A stretch of DNA of 64,000 nucleotides, from NCBI GenBank assembly GCA_031292385.1, contig JARLHE010000016.1, forward strand, positions 55,114 to 119,113, written 5' to 3'. Source of the stretch: Oligoflexia bacterium (GTDB lineage Bacteria > Bdellovibrionota > UBA1018). The notes below the pieces were generated by a model. It saw nothing but the letters and a program-made list of their open reading frames with translations. It had not been told where the DNA came from and ran no database searches. The first letter of the stretch is position 1. The number at the start of each line of letters is the position of its first letter. Positions 1 to 8,727 of the stretch are shown here, piece by piece. The translations under genes were made by a program, and so were the position numbers.

Positions 1-798
1 CGGAACGACAATATGAGCGGAACGCGTCCGGGGCCGACGGGGTTGGTTGGCGCCGCCTCGAACGCGCCCGGAACGCCTCCCGCGGTCAATGAGATCAAGA
101 CCGAGACGACCAAAGCGAACGAAGTGACGAATTACGTCGTCCCGCAGATCGTTCGCCACACGACCAAGCCTCAGGGAACGGTCAAGCGTCTCTCGGTATC
201 GGTCGTGTTGGACGGAAAGGAAACCAGGAGCGTCGACAAGGAAGGCAAGGCACAGAGCAAGGTGGTCGCCTGGTCTCCGGAGCAGTTGAAGCAGTTCGAG
301 GACATCGTGGCCGGCGCGGTGGGATTGGATAAAAAGCGGGGCGACAGCCTTGAAATCACCAATATGGAATTTACCCACGAGGACTTCGACGAGGCCCAGC
401 GCACGGTGGCCGAGCAGGAGCGTCGCGTTTATATCCAGAACATGGCGCTTTACGGGACGATCGGCTTGCTTATCGCGCTCTTTTTGGTGCTCGTCGTGCG
501 TCCTTTTATCAAGTGGCTCACCGAGAACACCATGGAGAGCGTCGATTCGTTTCTTCCGCAAACGATCGAGGAGCTGGAGAAATTGCAGAAGAGCTCGGCC
601 TTGGGATCCTTGGACGATTCGATCCCCGGAACCCCGGACCTGGACCCGGATAAGATGGAAGGCGAGATGATCAAGGAAAAGATCACTTCGCTGGTGGATG
701 CCAATCCGCATAAGGCCGCCCTGATTCTCAGAGATTGGCTGCATGAGGAGAAAAGAAAGGACGCTGATACACTTGCCGGGCCGGCGGCCAGCGCTTAG
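1..798 (+). CDS. fliF: Flagellar MS-ring protein FliF, C-terminal part (5' truncated by window edge)
   Basis: FliF forms the membrane-embedded MS ring on which the rotor and export gate are built. The reading frame is open from base 1, before the first visible ATG at 13, so the 5' end lies outside the window. The stretch containing NYVVPQIVRHTTKPQGTVKR, followed by LSVSVVLDG, is the conserved periplasmic region of the family. It is followed by one transmembrane segment (about nt 440-515, ALYGTIGLLIALFLVLVV). The cytoplasmic tail ends in a predicted FliG-binding helix (KITSLVDANPHKAALILRDW). fliG follows after a 124-bp gap that contains a long hairpin. Confidence 0.95.
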   Translation, partial: RNDNMSGTRPGPTGLVGAASNAPGTPPAVNEIKTETTKANEVTNYVVPQIVRHTTKPQGTVKRLSVSVVLDGKETRSVDKEGKAQSKVVAWSPEQLKQFEDIVAGAVGLDKKRGDSLEITNMEFTHEDFDEAQRTVAEQERRVYIQNMALYGTIGLLIALFLVLVVRPFIKWLTENTMESVDSFLPQTIEELEKLQKSSALGSLDDSIPGTPDLDPDKMEGEMIKEKITSLVDANPHKAALILRDWLHEEKRKDADTLAGPAASA

Positions 799-832
799 AG
801 CGTCTTACGGTTTAACTATGGTGATTGGGAAA

Positions 833-902
833 CGGTTTCAAAAGCGATCGGTAGGACCCGCGAGCCCGAACGGGCGAGTGGACGATCGCGTTTTTGAAAC
901 CG
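833..902 (+). other. Long imperfect inverted repeat (RNA hairpin) between fliF and fliG
   Basis: The arm at 833-850 is the reverse complement of 883-902 except for a two-base bulge, giving an 18-bp stem. Inside it a second stem, GCCC-GAAC-GGGC, lies at 864-875. No U-tract follows, so this is not an obvious terminator. It lies about 20 bases before the fliG start and could tune fliG translation or mRNA stability; that role is inference. Confidence 0.6.
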
Positions 903-922
903 GCCTTTAAAAGGATAAACGG

Positions 923-1936
923 ATGGGCTTCTCGGTATACGAAGAGATGACTGGAATTGAGCGCTCGGCGCTGCTTTTGAATCTGCTCGGCAATCAGGTG
1001 ACGAGCCAGATTTTCAAAAAAATGCGCGATAACGACGTGAAGCGTCTGGTGAGCATCATGGGCTCGGTCAACAAGGTTCCGATCCCGGTTTGCAAACGGG
1101 TGCTCGAGGATTTTTACGCCGAGCTTTCCGAGGAGGAAACGCTCATCTTCGGCCACGCATCCGGCAAGGAGTTCGTGCTCGCGACCCTGGGCGAGGAGCG
1201 CGCCAAAACCGTTTTGGGCCAGCTGTCGGTCTTGGACGGCGCGCGCACGCTGGAAGCGCTTGAACTGGTGGACTCGAGGACGCTTTCGAACTTCCTGGTC
1301 AACGAGCATCCGCAGACCGTGGCCTTGATCATGGCGCATCTCGAGCCGAACAAGAAATGCGACGTCTTGAAGCGGCTGCCGGAGCCGATCCAGACCGAGG
1401 TGGTCTTGCGCATCTCGAACCTCGATTTCATCTCGCCGACCTTGATCGCTCAGGTCGACGAAGTCCTCAAACAGGAGCTGGCGACGCTGGGCTCGATCGA
1501 TACCCAGCAGCTGGGCGGCGTGCAACCGATCGCGGAAATGCTCAACGTCATGGACAAGTCGGCCGAGCAAAACATCATGGCCCGAGTGGAAGAGAAGGAC
1601 CCGCAGCTGGCCGAGGAGATCCGGAAACTCATGTTCGTCTTCGAGGACATCGTGTTCATCGACGACCGCGGGATGCAGACTCTCCTCAAGGAGGTCGACA
1701 ACTCGAAGCTCGTGGTCGCCCTCAAGACCGCTCCGGAGGAGATCAAAGAAAAGATCTTCAAGAACATCTCCAAGCGCGCGGCCGATATGCTCAAGGAAGA
1801 CCTGGACGCGATGGGGCCGGTGCGCCTCTCCGACGTCGAGACCGCGCAGCAGGAAATCGTCAACATCGCCAACCGTCTCGAGACGGAAGGCAAGATCGTC
1901 ATCAGCCGCGGCGGCGATGCCGACGCACTGGTGTAG
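923..1936 (+). CDS. fliG: Flagellar motor switch protein FliG
   Basis: FliG is the C-ring protein that bridges FliF and FliM and receives torque from the stator. The 337-aa length is normal for the family. The N-terminal FliF-binding domain (IERSALLLNLLGNQVTSQIF), the middle domain with EHPQTVALIMAHL, and the C-terminal stator-facing domain (KLMFVFEDIVFIDDRGMQTL) are all visible. An AGGA at about 911-914 supports the ATG at 923. fliH follows after 8 bp. Confidence 0.97.
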   Translation: MGFSVYEEMTGIERSALLLNLLGNQVTSQIFKKMRDNDVKRLVSIMGSVNKVPIPVCKRVLEDFYAELSEEETLIFGHASGKEFVLATLGEERAKTVLGQLSVLDGARTLEALELVDSRTLSNFLVNEHPQTVALIMAHLEPNKKCDVLKRLPEPIQTEVVLRISNLDFISPTLIAQVDEVLKQELATLGSIDTQQLGGVQPIAEMLNVMDKSAEQNIMARVEEKDPQLAEEIRKLMFVFEDIVFIDDRGMQTLLKEVDNSKLVVALKTAPEEIKEKIFKNISKRAADMLKEDLDAMGPVRLSDVETAQQEIVNIANRLETEGKIVISRGGDADALV

Positions 1937-1944
1937 GGTAGGGT

Positions 1945-2760
1945 ATGTCGGTGACGCACTTCAAAACGCCGGTGTTTGATACGCTGAAGACCGAGGTCGC
2001 CGAGACCCGGGTCGTGAAAACCCAGGAGGCGGTCACGCAGTCGGTGCAGGAATTCGAGCTGCAGCGCCTGGGCGGCCGGCACGCGATGCCGAGTCCGCGG
2101 CAAAGGGCGCAGGCCGAATCGGTTCACCACGACCGTTTTAAAATGAGCCAGCTCGCCAAAGAGGCCTTAGGGGCGGAAGAGCAGGAAAAAAGGGAAATGG
2201 CCGAAGCCATCCGGAAACGAGTCGAGCTCGAGACCGAGGCCGCCCGCGCGGTCGGCGTGAAGGAAGGCTACGTCGAAGGGCTCGAAAAGGGCCGCATCGA
2301 GGCGTTCGAGCGGTACCGGAAAGTTTTCGACGAGAAGCTCAACCGGCTGGAAGAGATCGTCCGTTCTTTCGAGACGGCCAAGACCGCGGTCTTTGAAGCT
2401 AACCAGAAGTTTTTGATCGACCTGTCTTTTCGCGTGGGGCGCTCGGTGCTTTTGCGAGAGCTGAGTACCGATCGCGACTACGTGTCCCGGCTGGCGCGCG
2501 AGCTGCTCGAGAAAACGGAGCTGCGCGAAAATCTCACGCTCAAGATCAACCCCTCCGATCTCGCTCTGGTCGACGAGTTGAAAAACGGCCTGCAGGCCGA
2601 GTTCGGCAATCTTCGCAATATTTCGGTCGAGACCTCGTCCGAAGTCCGAGGCGGAGGAGCGGTGCTCGAGACAGAATGGGGCGCGATCGACGCCGGCATC
2701 GACACCCAGCTGGCTAACCTATATGCGGCCTTGCAGCTTTCCCAAAAAGCGGACGGATAA
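1945..2760 (+). CDS. fliH: Flagellar assembly protein FliH (export ATPase regulator)
   Basis: FliH binds and restrains the FliI ATPase and links it to the C ring through FliN. The 271-aa product has the expected layout: a variable N-terminus, a charged helical centre (about residues 70-140) rich in Glu, Lys and Arg, and a C-terminal domain ending in VRGGGAVLETEWGAIDAGID, typical of FliH/YscL proteins. The start is preceded by AGGG, and the gene sits between fliG and fliI with 8-bp and 3-bp gaps, which suggests coupled translation. Confidence 0.93.
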   Translation: MSVTHFKTPVFDTLKTEVAETRVVKTQEAVTQSVQEFELQRLGGRHAMPSPRQRAQAESVHHDRFKMSQLAKEALGAEEQEKREMAEAIRKRVELETEAARAVGVKEGYVEGLEKGRIEAFERYRKVFDEKLNRLEEIVRSFETAKTAVFEANQKFLIDLSFRVGRSVLLRELSTDRDYVSRLARELLEKTELRENLTLKINPSDLALVDELKNGLQAEFGNLRNISVETSSEVRGGGAVLETEWGAIDAGIDTQLANLYAALQLSQKADG

Positions 2761-2763
2761 GAC

Positions 2764-4179
2764 GTGGCACAAGACGGCGAGATCAATCGGGATTTGCTCA
2801 TCGATTCGAGTCGGTACTTCGAGGCGCTGCAGGACGCCCCTGTCTATCTTGAAGCCGGTAAAATTAGGAAATCACGCGGCCTGGTCTACGAGGCGCATTT
2901 GCCTGGCGCGGCGATCGGTAGTTTTTGTCGAATTCTCTCTTCCAAGGATTTGAGCTCGAGCGAAGGCATCGATGCCGAGGTGATCGGCTTTCACGATAAG
3001 CGCGTGATGCTGATGCCGTTCGAAGAGGCCCACGGGGTGAGCAACGACAGCCTCGTTGTGTTGCGCAACCGATCCTCGAGCGTCAGGATCGGAAACGGCT
3101 TTCTCGGGCGCGTGATCGACGGCTTGGGCCGGCCCCTCGACGGCAAGGGGCCGCTTTTCGTCAAGGACGAGCCGTTTTTCGAGAGGAAACTTTACGATTT
3201 GCCCGCGCACCCGTTGGAGCGAGAGGTGATCAGTCAGCCCTTGGATCTCGGCGTGCGGGCCATCAATGGCTTGTTGACCTGCGGGAAAGGGCAGCGTGTC
3301 GGCGTCATGGCGGGATCGGGCGTGGGCAAGTCCGTGCTCTTGGGCATGATGGCCCGTCATACGGCAGCGGACGTGAACGTGATCGCGCTCATCGGCGAGC
3401 GAGGCCGCGAGGTCCGTGAATTCATCGAGCGCGACCTGGGGCCCGAGGGCATGAAGCGTTCGGTGGTGGTGGTTTCGACCTCCGATAAATCGCCTCTGCT
3501 GCGCATGCGCGGGGCGTTCCTGGCGACGACCATCGCCGAGCATTTCCGGGACCAGGGAAAAGACGTTCTGTTGCTCATGGATTCGGTGACGCGTTTTTGC
3601 ATGGCCCAGCGTGAAATCGGCTTGTCGTTGGGCGAGCCGCCCGCATCGAAGGGATACACTCCCAGCGTGTTTTCCACCTTGCCCAAATTGCTTGAGCGGG
3701 CGGGGATGGCGCCCAAGCAAGGCAGCATCACGGGGCTTTACACGGTTCTTGCCGACGGCGATGACATGGACGACCCGATCGTCGATGCCGCGCGATCGAT
3801 TTTGGACGGCCATATCGTGCTTTCCAGAAAAATCGCGCAAAAGAATCACTTTCCGGCGATCGACATCCTGGCGAGCGCGAGCCGCGTGATGCGCGCGGTG
3901 ATCGATTCCGAGCAGGCGCGTTGGGCGGGCCAGATCCGGGAATGGATGGCGCTCTACGCTCAAGCCGAGGATTTGATCAATATCGGGGCTTATGTTCGGG
4001 GAGCGAACCCCAAGATCGACCAAGCGGTCGCGGTGATCGATCGGATCAACGCGTTTTTACGGCAAGGCGTGGATGAGCGCTGCAATTACTCCGAAGCGGT
4101 GGCGATGATGCACGCGATTTCCCGCAGCGGGGAGGCGTTTCTCGCCTCGCAGGGAAATCAAGGGGCGCCCCGCAGATAG
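2764..4179 (+). CDS. fliI: Flagellum-specific export ATPase FliI
   Basis: FliI is the F1-beta-like ATPase of the flagellar type III export apparatus. The Walker A loop AGSGVGKS is at residues 183-190, the Walker B stretch DVLLLMDSVTRF follows, and ERGREVREF and the family signature GEPPASKGYTPSVF are present. At 471 aa it is close to the usual length. The start is GTG, 3 bp after the fliH stop. The 3' end overlaps by 22 bp with the tail of the oppositely oriented peptidase gene, so fliI is the last gene of the plus-strand run before fliJ resumes more than 1.4 kb later. Confidence 0.97.
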   Translation: MAQDGEINRDLLIDSSRYFEALQDAPVYLEAGKIRKSRGLVYEAHLPGAAIGSFCRILSSKDLSSSEGIDAEVIGFHDKRVMLMPFEEAHGVSNDSLVVLRNRSSSVRIGNGFLGRVIDGLGRPLDGKGPLFVKDEPFFERKLYDLPAHPLEREVISQPLDLGVRAINGLLTCGKGQRVGVMAGSGVGKSVLLGMMARHTAADVNVIALIGERGREVREFIERDLGPEGMKRSVVVVSTSDKSPLLRMRGAFLATTIAEHFRDQGKDVLLLMDSVTRFCMAQREIGLSLGEPPASKGYTPSVFSTLPKLLERAGMAPKQGSITGLYTVLADGDDMDDPIVDAARSILDGHIVLSRKIAQKNHFPAIDILASASRVMRAVIDSEQARWAGQIREWMALYAQAEDLINIGAYVRGANPKIDQAVAVIDRINAFLRQGVDERCNYSEAVAMMHAISRSGEAFLASQGNQGAPRR

Positions 4180-5378
4180 GTTTTGGGTACGACGAATGAC
4201 CAGCCGTTCGTCTTGGGCTGGTTTTCCGCCTCACGCAGATAGTCCGACGAGACCAGGAAGAACCCGCGCTGCGCCGGATCCTGCGTGACTTCGCCGTGGT
4301 CGTCGAGGCCGACGGTCCCCCAGCTGTTCTTGATGATCAACGCGTCGATCGGATCCGGGGATTGCTGCGAAGTTTCCTTGAGTCCGATCGCCAGAACGGC
4401 ATGGCCTCCCTCGAGCGTTTTGCAGCTGTCGCCGTCGCAATCCTGAGGGGTGAATACGCCGGTTTGCTCCGCCGTCAACTGGTCGGAGTAGATCAAGAAG
4501 GCGATCGGAACGGAAACGCCGTCGCGAAGCGCGGATTCGATGATCCGCATCGCCTGATCGTGCGTGTAGCCCAGTACCGGATTATCCGAGGTCACGCTGT
4601 TGTATTTTCCCGACAGAACCGCGACCTCCTCGTAATTGCCGGGGTTGAAGGCCAGGTACGTGCTCATGAACGTCATCGGAGTGTACGATGCGCCTTCGTA
4701 AGTAAACGAATCGGCCGGCTGCGGCACCGTGACTCCGAGCGCGTTGAAAAGCTCGGTTCTCAGTAGTTCCGGGTTGGCCTGATACGCGGCGACTTTGTTC
4801 TTGTCGAAAAGGTTCTTCGAGGTGAACGTCTGAAGCCGCTCTTGAAGAGTCGGGTGGATTTCATGACGCTTTCCCTGAGCATCCACGGCGAACGGGAATT
4901 TATATTGGAACGCGGATTCAGGCATCGTGCCGGTGATCGCGAGCTCTCGCAGCGCCATCGTGAGATTCACGTTGCCCTGGGGGTTGAAAATTTCCTCGAC
5001 GATCCATTTCAAAAGCCAGCCCAGCGAGCCCGCCTGATCCACTTGCGCGAACAACGGAAGATAGGTGTTGATCATGTAGTACATGTGATTCAGGGCAAGG
5101 TATTCCGGCGAAAGGGTCACCTTCGTTCCCCGCTTGAGTGACTCGGCTTCCATCAGTCCCGAAAGGCTGTAAGCCCAGCAGAAGCCCACATCTCCCTGGT
5201 CCTCCACGGCACTGTGAACCACGGGGCCGACTGTTTGCTCGGCCATGAGGGTGTTGTCGTAGCTGGCAGGGGGCGGAGGGGCTTTTCCCATCGCCAGCGC
5301 CGGATGAGTCGGGAGAGCCGCCGCGAGGAAGAGAAACGACGCGGCCAAAGACCAGGAATTACCGTTCAATAGCTTCAT
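4158..5378 (-). CDS. Secreted papain-like (C1 family) cysteine peptidase inserted in the flagellar cluster
   Basis: The product is predicted to be an exported cysteine peptidase of 406 aa. The N-terminus is a signal peptide ending near ALA at residue 29. The papain triad is visible: oxyanion Gln61 and nucleophile Cys67 in QGDVGFCWAYS, the His in GGHAVLAIGL, and the Asn in IIKNSWGT. I chose the ATG at 5378 because a GGAG lies just upstream and the signal peptide begins there; an in-frame ATG 48 bases further upstream would add a hydrophilic stretch. The gene runs against the flagellar genes and its last 22 bp lie inside fliI. The substrate is unknown. It may be an unrelated insertion, or it may act on envelope or flagellar proteins; the sequence does not decide. 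Confidence 0.85.
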   Translation of the reverse strand: MKLLNGNSWSLAASFLFLAAALPTHPALAMGKAPPPPASYDNTLMAEQTVGPVVHSAVEDQGDVGFCWAYSLSGLMEAESLKRGTKVTLSPEYLALNHMYYMINTYLPLFAQVDQAGSLGWLLKWIVEEIFNPQGNVNLTMALRELAITGTMPESAFQYKFPFAVDAQGKRHEIHPTLQERLQTFTSKNLFDKNKVAAYQANPELLRTELFNALGVTVPQPADSFTYEGASYTPMTFMSTYLAFNPGNYEEVAVLSGKYNSVTSDNPVLGYTHDQAMRIIESALRDGVSVPIAFLIYSDQLTAEQTGVFTPQDCDGDSCKTLEGGHAVLAIGLKETSQQSPDPIDALIIKNSWGTVGLDDHGEVTQDPAQRGFFLVSSDYLREAENQPKTNGWSFVVPKTYLRGAP

Positions 5379-5621
5379 ACTCGCGCTCCGATTGACTGGT
5401 GGTGAGTCGGGCTCGTGCTTTAACACAGCGCGTAACGCACCGCAATATTATTTGTATCGAGGCATTGTTTTTCATATTCGGCGGGTGGAGGCATCCAAAT
5501 AAACTGACAAGGTAGATAAAATAGTGTCAAAGCCGTGGAAGGGAGCATATTTTGCCGAACGCGGTATCGGCAAATCTTTCAGTCTAGCGCGGGCTGTCTC
5601 TTCGGCAGATTCTATTAAAGA

Positions 5622-6125
5622 ATGAAGCGCTTTCTTTTTCAGTTTGCTTCCGTATTGAAGCTCCGCAAGCTGCGCGAGGACGAGGCCTTGCGCGCGCTCG
5701 GTGCCACGCAACGCGCGCTCAGCGCGGCGTTGGAGGAAAAGGCCGCGCTTTTATCGAAATTAAATGAATCGTTGGTTCGTCGCGAGGCCCTGGGCGCCCG
5801 CGGCGGCTCGGTGACGCCCGAGGACTTCCGGGTCGAGCAGGATTTTATCGACGGGCAGAAGTCCCGGCTCGCCCGCCAGGAGCAGATCATCATTCGCTCG
5901 CAGCGCTCGGTCGAAAAGGCGTTCCGCACTTATCTCAGCGCCCGCAGACAAACGCAGATGCTCGAAAAGCTGCGCGAGCGCCATCTGGAGAAATTCAAGC
6001 AGGACCGCGCCAAGAAGGAACAGCGCGAGCTCGATGACTTGACCGTGATGCGGGCGCGGATGGTGGCCGAAGAGCGGGCGGAAGCCGAGGAACTGGCAGA
6101 GGAAGCGACCGGGGTAGCGAAATGA
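5622..6125 (+). CDS. fliJ: Flagellar export protein FliJ
   Basis: FliJ is the coiled-coil stalk protein of the export ATPase. The 167-aa product is almost entirely helical and highly charged, and it starts with the family-like FQFASVLKLRKLREDEALR. Its position after fliI fits, although the two are separated by the reversed peptidase gene, so fliJ needs its own promoter in 5379-5621. Its stop overlaps the next start as ATGA. Confidence 0.88.
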   Translation: MKRFLFQFASVLKLRKLREDEALRALGATQRALSAALEEKAALLSKLNESLVRREALGARGGSVTPEDFRVEQDFIDGQKSRLARQEQIIIRSQRSVEKAFRTYLSARRQTQMLEKLRERHLEKFKQDRAKKEQRELDDLTVMRARMVAEERAEAEELAEEATGVAK

Positions 6126-6871
6126 AGGCTGCGCGTCTTTTGATCTTTTTGCTGGGCTCGGCCGGGGTTTTCTTCGGGGGAGCCGCGTTCGTCGGCGACG
6201 GCTCGATTCCGGGCGCGGTGTCGGCGGCGGACGGCGAGACCGTCGGCGCCGGCGCGAGCAAGGCTCCGGTTGCGGCGCAGCCCAAAGTCGAGCCGAAAGT
6301 CGACGAAGTGGCGGTGGATCCGCGCACGGGCCGCGGGGAGGGTTGTTTGACCGATCCTTCGGTTCTCGATGATATCCAGAGTCAGCGCGACCAGTTGGCG
6401 CGCCGTGAAAAGGATCTCGCGGCCAAGGAAGCCGAAATGAAATCCCGCGAGCAGGCGGTGAGCGAGCAAATCAAAAAGCTCGAACAGATCAGGGCCGACA
6501 TCGCGAAGACGGAAGCTTTGCACAAGCAGGATTCGGAAGAGAAGGTCGCCAAGCTCGTCGATATGATGCAGACGATGAGCCCGAAGTCGGCCGCGAGGGT
6601 GATGAGCGAGCTCGACGAAACGCTCGCGGTCGCGACGATGGACAAAATGGAAACCGTCAAGCTCGCCAAGATCATGAACAATTTGGAGCCGAAGAAATCA
6701 TCCCGGCTCTCCGAAATTCTGGCTGGAGTCGTCCGGGCCAGAGACGTCGCTGCGGCGGTAGCCGCGCATCCGGATGCGGTGCGCGGGCCGGCCTCGACGG
6801 AACCCAATCGGACGAACACAGGAAATCAGTCCGAGAAGGGAGGTGTGAACAATGATGGACATAATAAATAG
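6122..6871 (+). CDS. MotE-like flagellar protein (periplasmic coiled coil plus MgtE_N-like domain)
   Basis: The 249-aa product has an N-terminal signal anchor (residues 5-22), an Ala/Pro-rich linker, a coiled coil (about residues 80-150, with QRDQLARREKDLAAKEAEM), and a compact domain containing MMQTMSPKSAARVMSELDE and KLAKIMNNLEPKKSSRL. That last block resembles the MgtE N-terminal / MotE domain found next to fliJ in many flagellar operons, where MotE acts as a stator chaperone. It overlaps fliJ by 4 bp and fliK by 20 bp, indicating coupling. The assignment rests on motif and position. Confidence 0.75.
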   Translation: MKAARLLIFLLGSAGVFFGGAAFVGDGSIPGAVSAADGETVGAGASKAPVAAQPKVEPKVDEVAVDPRTGRGEGCLTDPSVLDDIQSQRDQLARREKDLAAKEAEMKSREQAVSEQIKKLEQIRADIAKTEALHKQDSEEKVAKLVDMMQTMSPKSAARVMSELDETLAVATMDKMETVKLAKIMNNLEPKKSSRLSEILAGVVRARDVAAAVAAHPDAVRGPASTEPNRTNTGNQSEKGGVNNDGHNK

Positions 6872-8627
6872 ACATAGCGTAGCGGGCGGCCGATCAAGCG
6901 GCCCCGCTATGAAATCGGCATTTCAGGATCCGGTCGCCGAACCCGCGCAGAAGAAAGCGGGCTCGAACGGCGCGGACGAAGCCGCCTTCGCGAGCGAGCT
7001 CAGTCTGCTCGCGGCGGCGGGACAACCTCAGGTGAAGCCCGTGGCCGTACCGGCCGCAGGCGCTGCCCAGGGGCAGCCGAAGCCGGCTTTGGACTCCGAT
7101 GCTCCGGCCGTCGCGACGACGGTTTCGGGCGCGCCAGCAGGGAAAGACGCCCCGATGGCGGGCCCTATGGCAGGAATGATGTTGGGAACGAGCGCGATTT
7201 TGGCGCGCGACGCCCAATCGCTTTTCCAAGGAGAGTCGCAAGCAGGCCTGCCGATTCAGAACACGAAGCAAGCGCCGAACGCAAACTTGAGCTCGAGCTC
7301 GATTCAAAGTGGCGCTACGAACAACGAGAGAATTGCCAACAGTACGAATACTGCGACCGCCATGGCTGGACTTACGCCATGGAGCGGAGGCGAGGCGGTT
7401 CCCGCGGGCCAGCCTAAGCACGCTTCAATGCAAGCGAGCTCGGCGGCGAAGCCGGAAACCGTCACCGATCGCTCCATGAGCACAGCATTGCCGAATGAGT
7501 TGTCAGCGGCATCGATGCCGGGACATCCTGCAATGTTACAGAGAGGCGAGGTGGAAGCGGGTGCGGACTCACGCATCCCGGTGGCCGATTCTCGAAGTGC
7601 AGTAGCGAACACGGTTTTGAATTCTCAGGTTCCACTGCAAGGACAGACGTTCCTTGCGTCGGGCGTGAGTGTGCAGCAAAAGTCCATGGGAAAAACCGCT
7701 CTTTCCGGGAGCGATTTCCTGAGTATGCGTGACATGGTGCAGGCTTCGGGCGCAGGTGCGGGAATGGGAGTCGCAGGAAACAAAGTCAGCGGCAAAGCCG
7801 ACGCGGACGCGGGCCTTGGGTCCGAGTCCGGCGCGGGCAAAGGCGGTTTCTCCGGCAGCGGAGAGCAGGCCTTTGGCTTGAAGCTGGCTGGGGCTCGCTC
7901 GGAGCGGGCTCATGCGGACGGCAGGTCCGCCGGACAGGCGGCCGAGTCCGCGATGAGCTCATTGGCCGGCGCCGGCGCGGGGGCGAAGAGTTCTTTCGCT
8001 CTTCCCGCGGCTGCGACGGCGAACCCGGGCATCAGCAATCTGACGGGACACGTGACTCAGGGATCGATGGCGAAGGATCGCTTGAACTCCGAGTCGCTGG
8101 TCACTCTCGGAATGGGAATTCGCAATATCGCTCCTCAAGGAGGCGGCGAAATCCATTTGAGATTGCATCCCGAAAACCTGGGTGAACTGCACTTGAAAGT
8201 ATTGGCCGACGGAAACCAAGTAGGCCTTCAGATCCAAGCGTCCGACGATCGGGCGCGGAAGATTCTCGAGGAAAGCTTGGGTTCGTTGCAGGAAAGCCTT
8301 GCTTCTCATCAGCTGAGCCTGAAATCCGTGGAGTTCACGGTGGCTCAAGCCGGTGCGGCGCAAGGGGAGTTCCGCGATATGGGCGGTCAGGGGCAACAAT
8401 CCCAGACTCAGCACCAATCGCAGCAGCAATCCGTCGGAGGCCAGTGGAGTCCCTCTCAGCAGGGGTTTCGCGATCCTCAAGGCCGCGATGGCTGGGGAGA
8501 AAGGTCCGGCTCGGGTTCCGTAGCGGGAGCCGGAGGCGGATTCTCTTCGGGTCTCGCGGCGGGCAATGCTTTCAGCGCGCGATCACGCGTGGCCGCGTCG
8601 AATGGGCGGCTTGACGTGATGGCGTAG
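6852..8627 (+). CDS. fliK: Flagellar hook-length control protein FliK
   Basis: FliK measures hook length and switches export specificity. The 591-aa product has a long low-complexity region rich in Ala, Gly, Ser and Gln (residues 1-420). A conserved hook-length domain follows, with GEIHLRLHPENLGELHLKV and VGLQIQASDDRARKILEESL, and then a Gln/Ser/Gly-rich tail. The ATG at 6852 follows a GGGAGG ribosome site and lies inside the end of the MotE-like gene. Two ATGs are adjacent (6852 and 6855); either could be used. Confidence 0.9.
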   Translation: MMDIINRHSVAGGRSSGPAMKSAFQDPVAEPAQKKAGSNGADEAAFASELSLLAAAGQPQVKPVAVPAAGAAQGQPKPALDSDAPAVATTVSGAPAGKDAPMAGPMAGMMLGTSAILARDAQSLFQGESQAGLPIQNTKQAPNANLSSSSIQSGATNNERIANSTNTATAMAGLTPWSGGEAVPAGQPKHASMQASSAAKPETVTDRSMSTALPNELSAASMPGHPAMLQRGEVEAGADSRIPVADSRSAVANTVLNSQVPLQGQTFLASGVSVQQKSMGKTALSGSDFLSMRDMVQASGAGAGMGVAGNKVSGKADADAGLGSESGAGKGGFSGSGEQAFGLKLAGARSERAHADGRSAGQAAESAMSSLAGAGAGAKSSFALPAAATANPGISNLTGHVTQGSMAKDRLNSESLVTLGMGIRNIAPQGGGEIHLRLHPENLGELHLKVLADGNQVGLQIQASDDRARKILEESLGSLQESLASHQLSLKSVEFTVAQAGAAQGEFRDMGGQGQQSQTQHQSQQQSVGGQWSPSQQGFRDPQGRDGWGERSGSGSVAGAGGGFSSGLAAGNAFSARSRVAASNGRLDVMA

Positions 8628-8655
8628 TTCGCGGGCGTCGATCAAATTATTTGCG

Positions 8656-8678
8656 GCGCGGAGGGGTTCCCTCCGCGC
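8656..8678. other. Perfect 10-bp hairpin between fliK and flgD
   Basis: GCGCGGAGGG and CCCTCCGCGC form a perfect stem with a 3-base loop, 28 bases after the fliK stop. It is followed by an A-rich rather than T-rich run, so it is a poor rho-independent terminator on the plus strand. It could act as an mRNA processing or stability barrier between fliK and flgD. Confidence 0.5.
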
Positions 8679-8727
8679 TCGAATAAAAATACGGGGATTT
8701 TCAACGGATTTTGGCTTGGGGGTAATC

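Noticed and set aside
5541..5555. Sigma-54-like GG-N10-GC spacing upstream of fliJ
   Set aside because: The spacing and TTTTGC fit, but the -24 part (GGAGC) differs from GGCAC at two key positions, so it is too weak to call.
5472..5711. 79-aa minus-strand frame upstream of and across the fliJ start
   Set aside because: No ribosome site, no recognisable domain, and it overlaps the fliJ start, which is well supported.
8716..8727. TTG at 8716 as the flgD start
   Set aside because: GTG at 8728 has GGGGG at proper spacing; the TTG would overlap that ribosome site.
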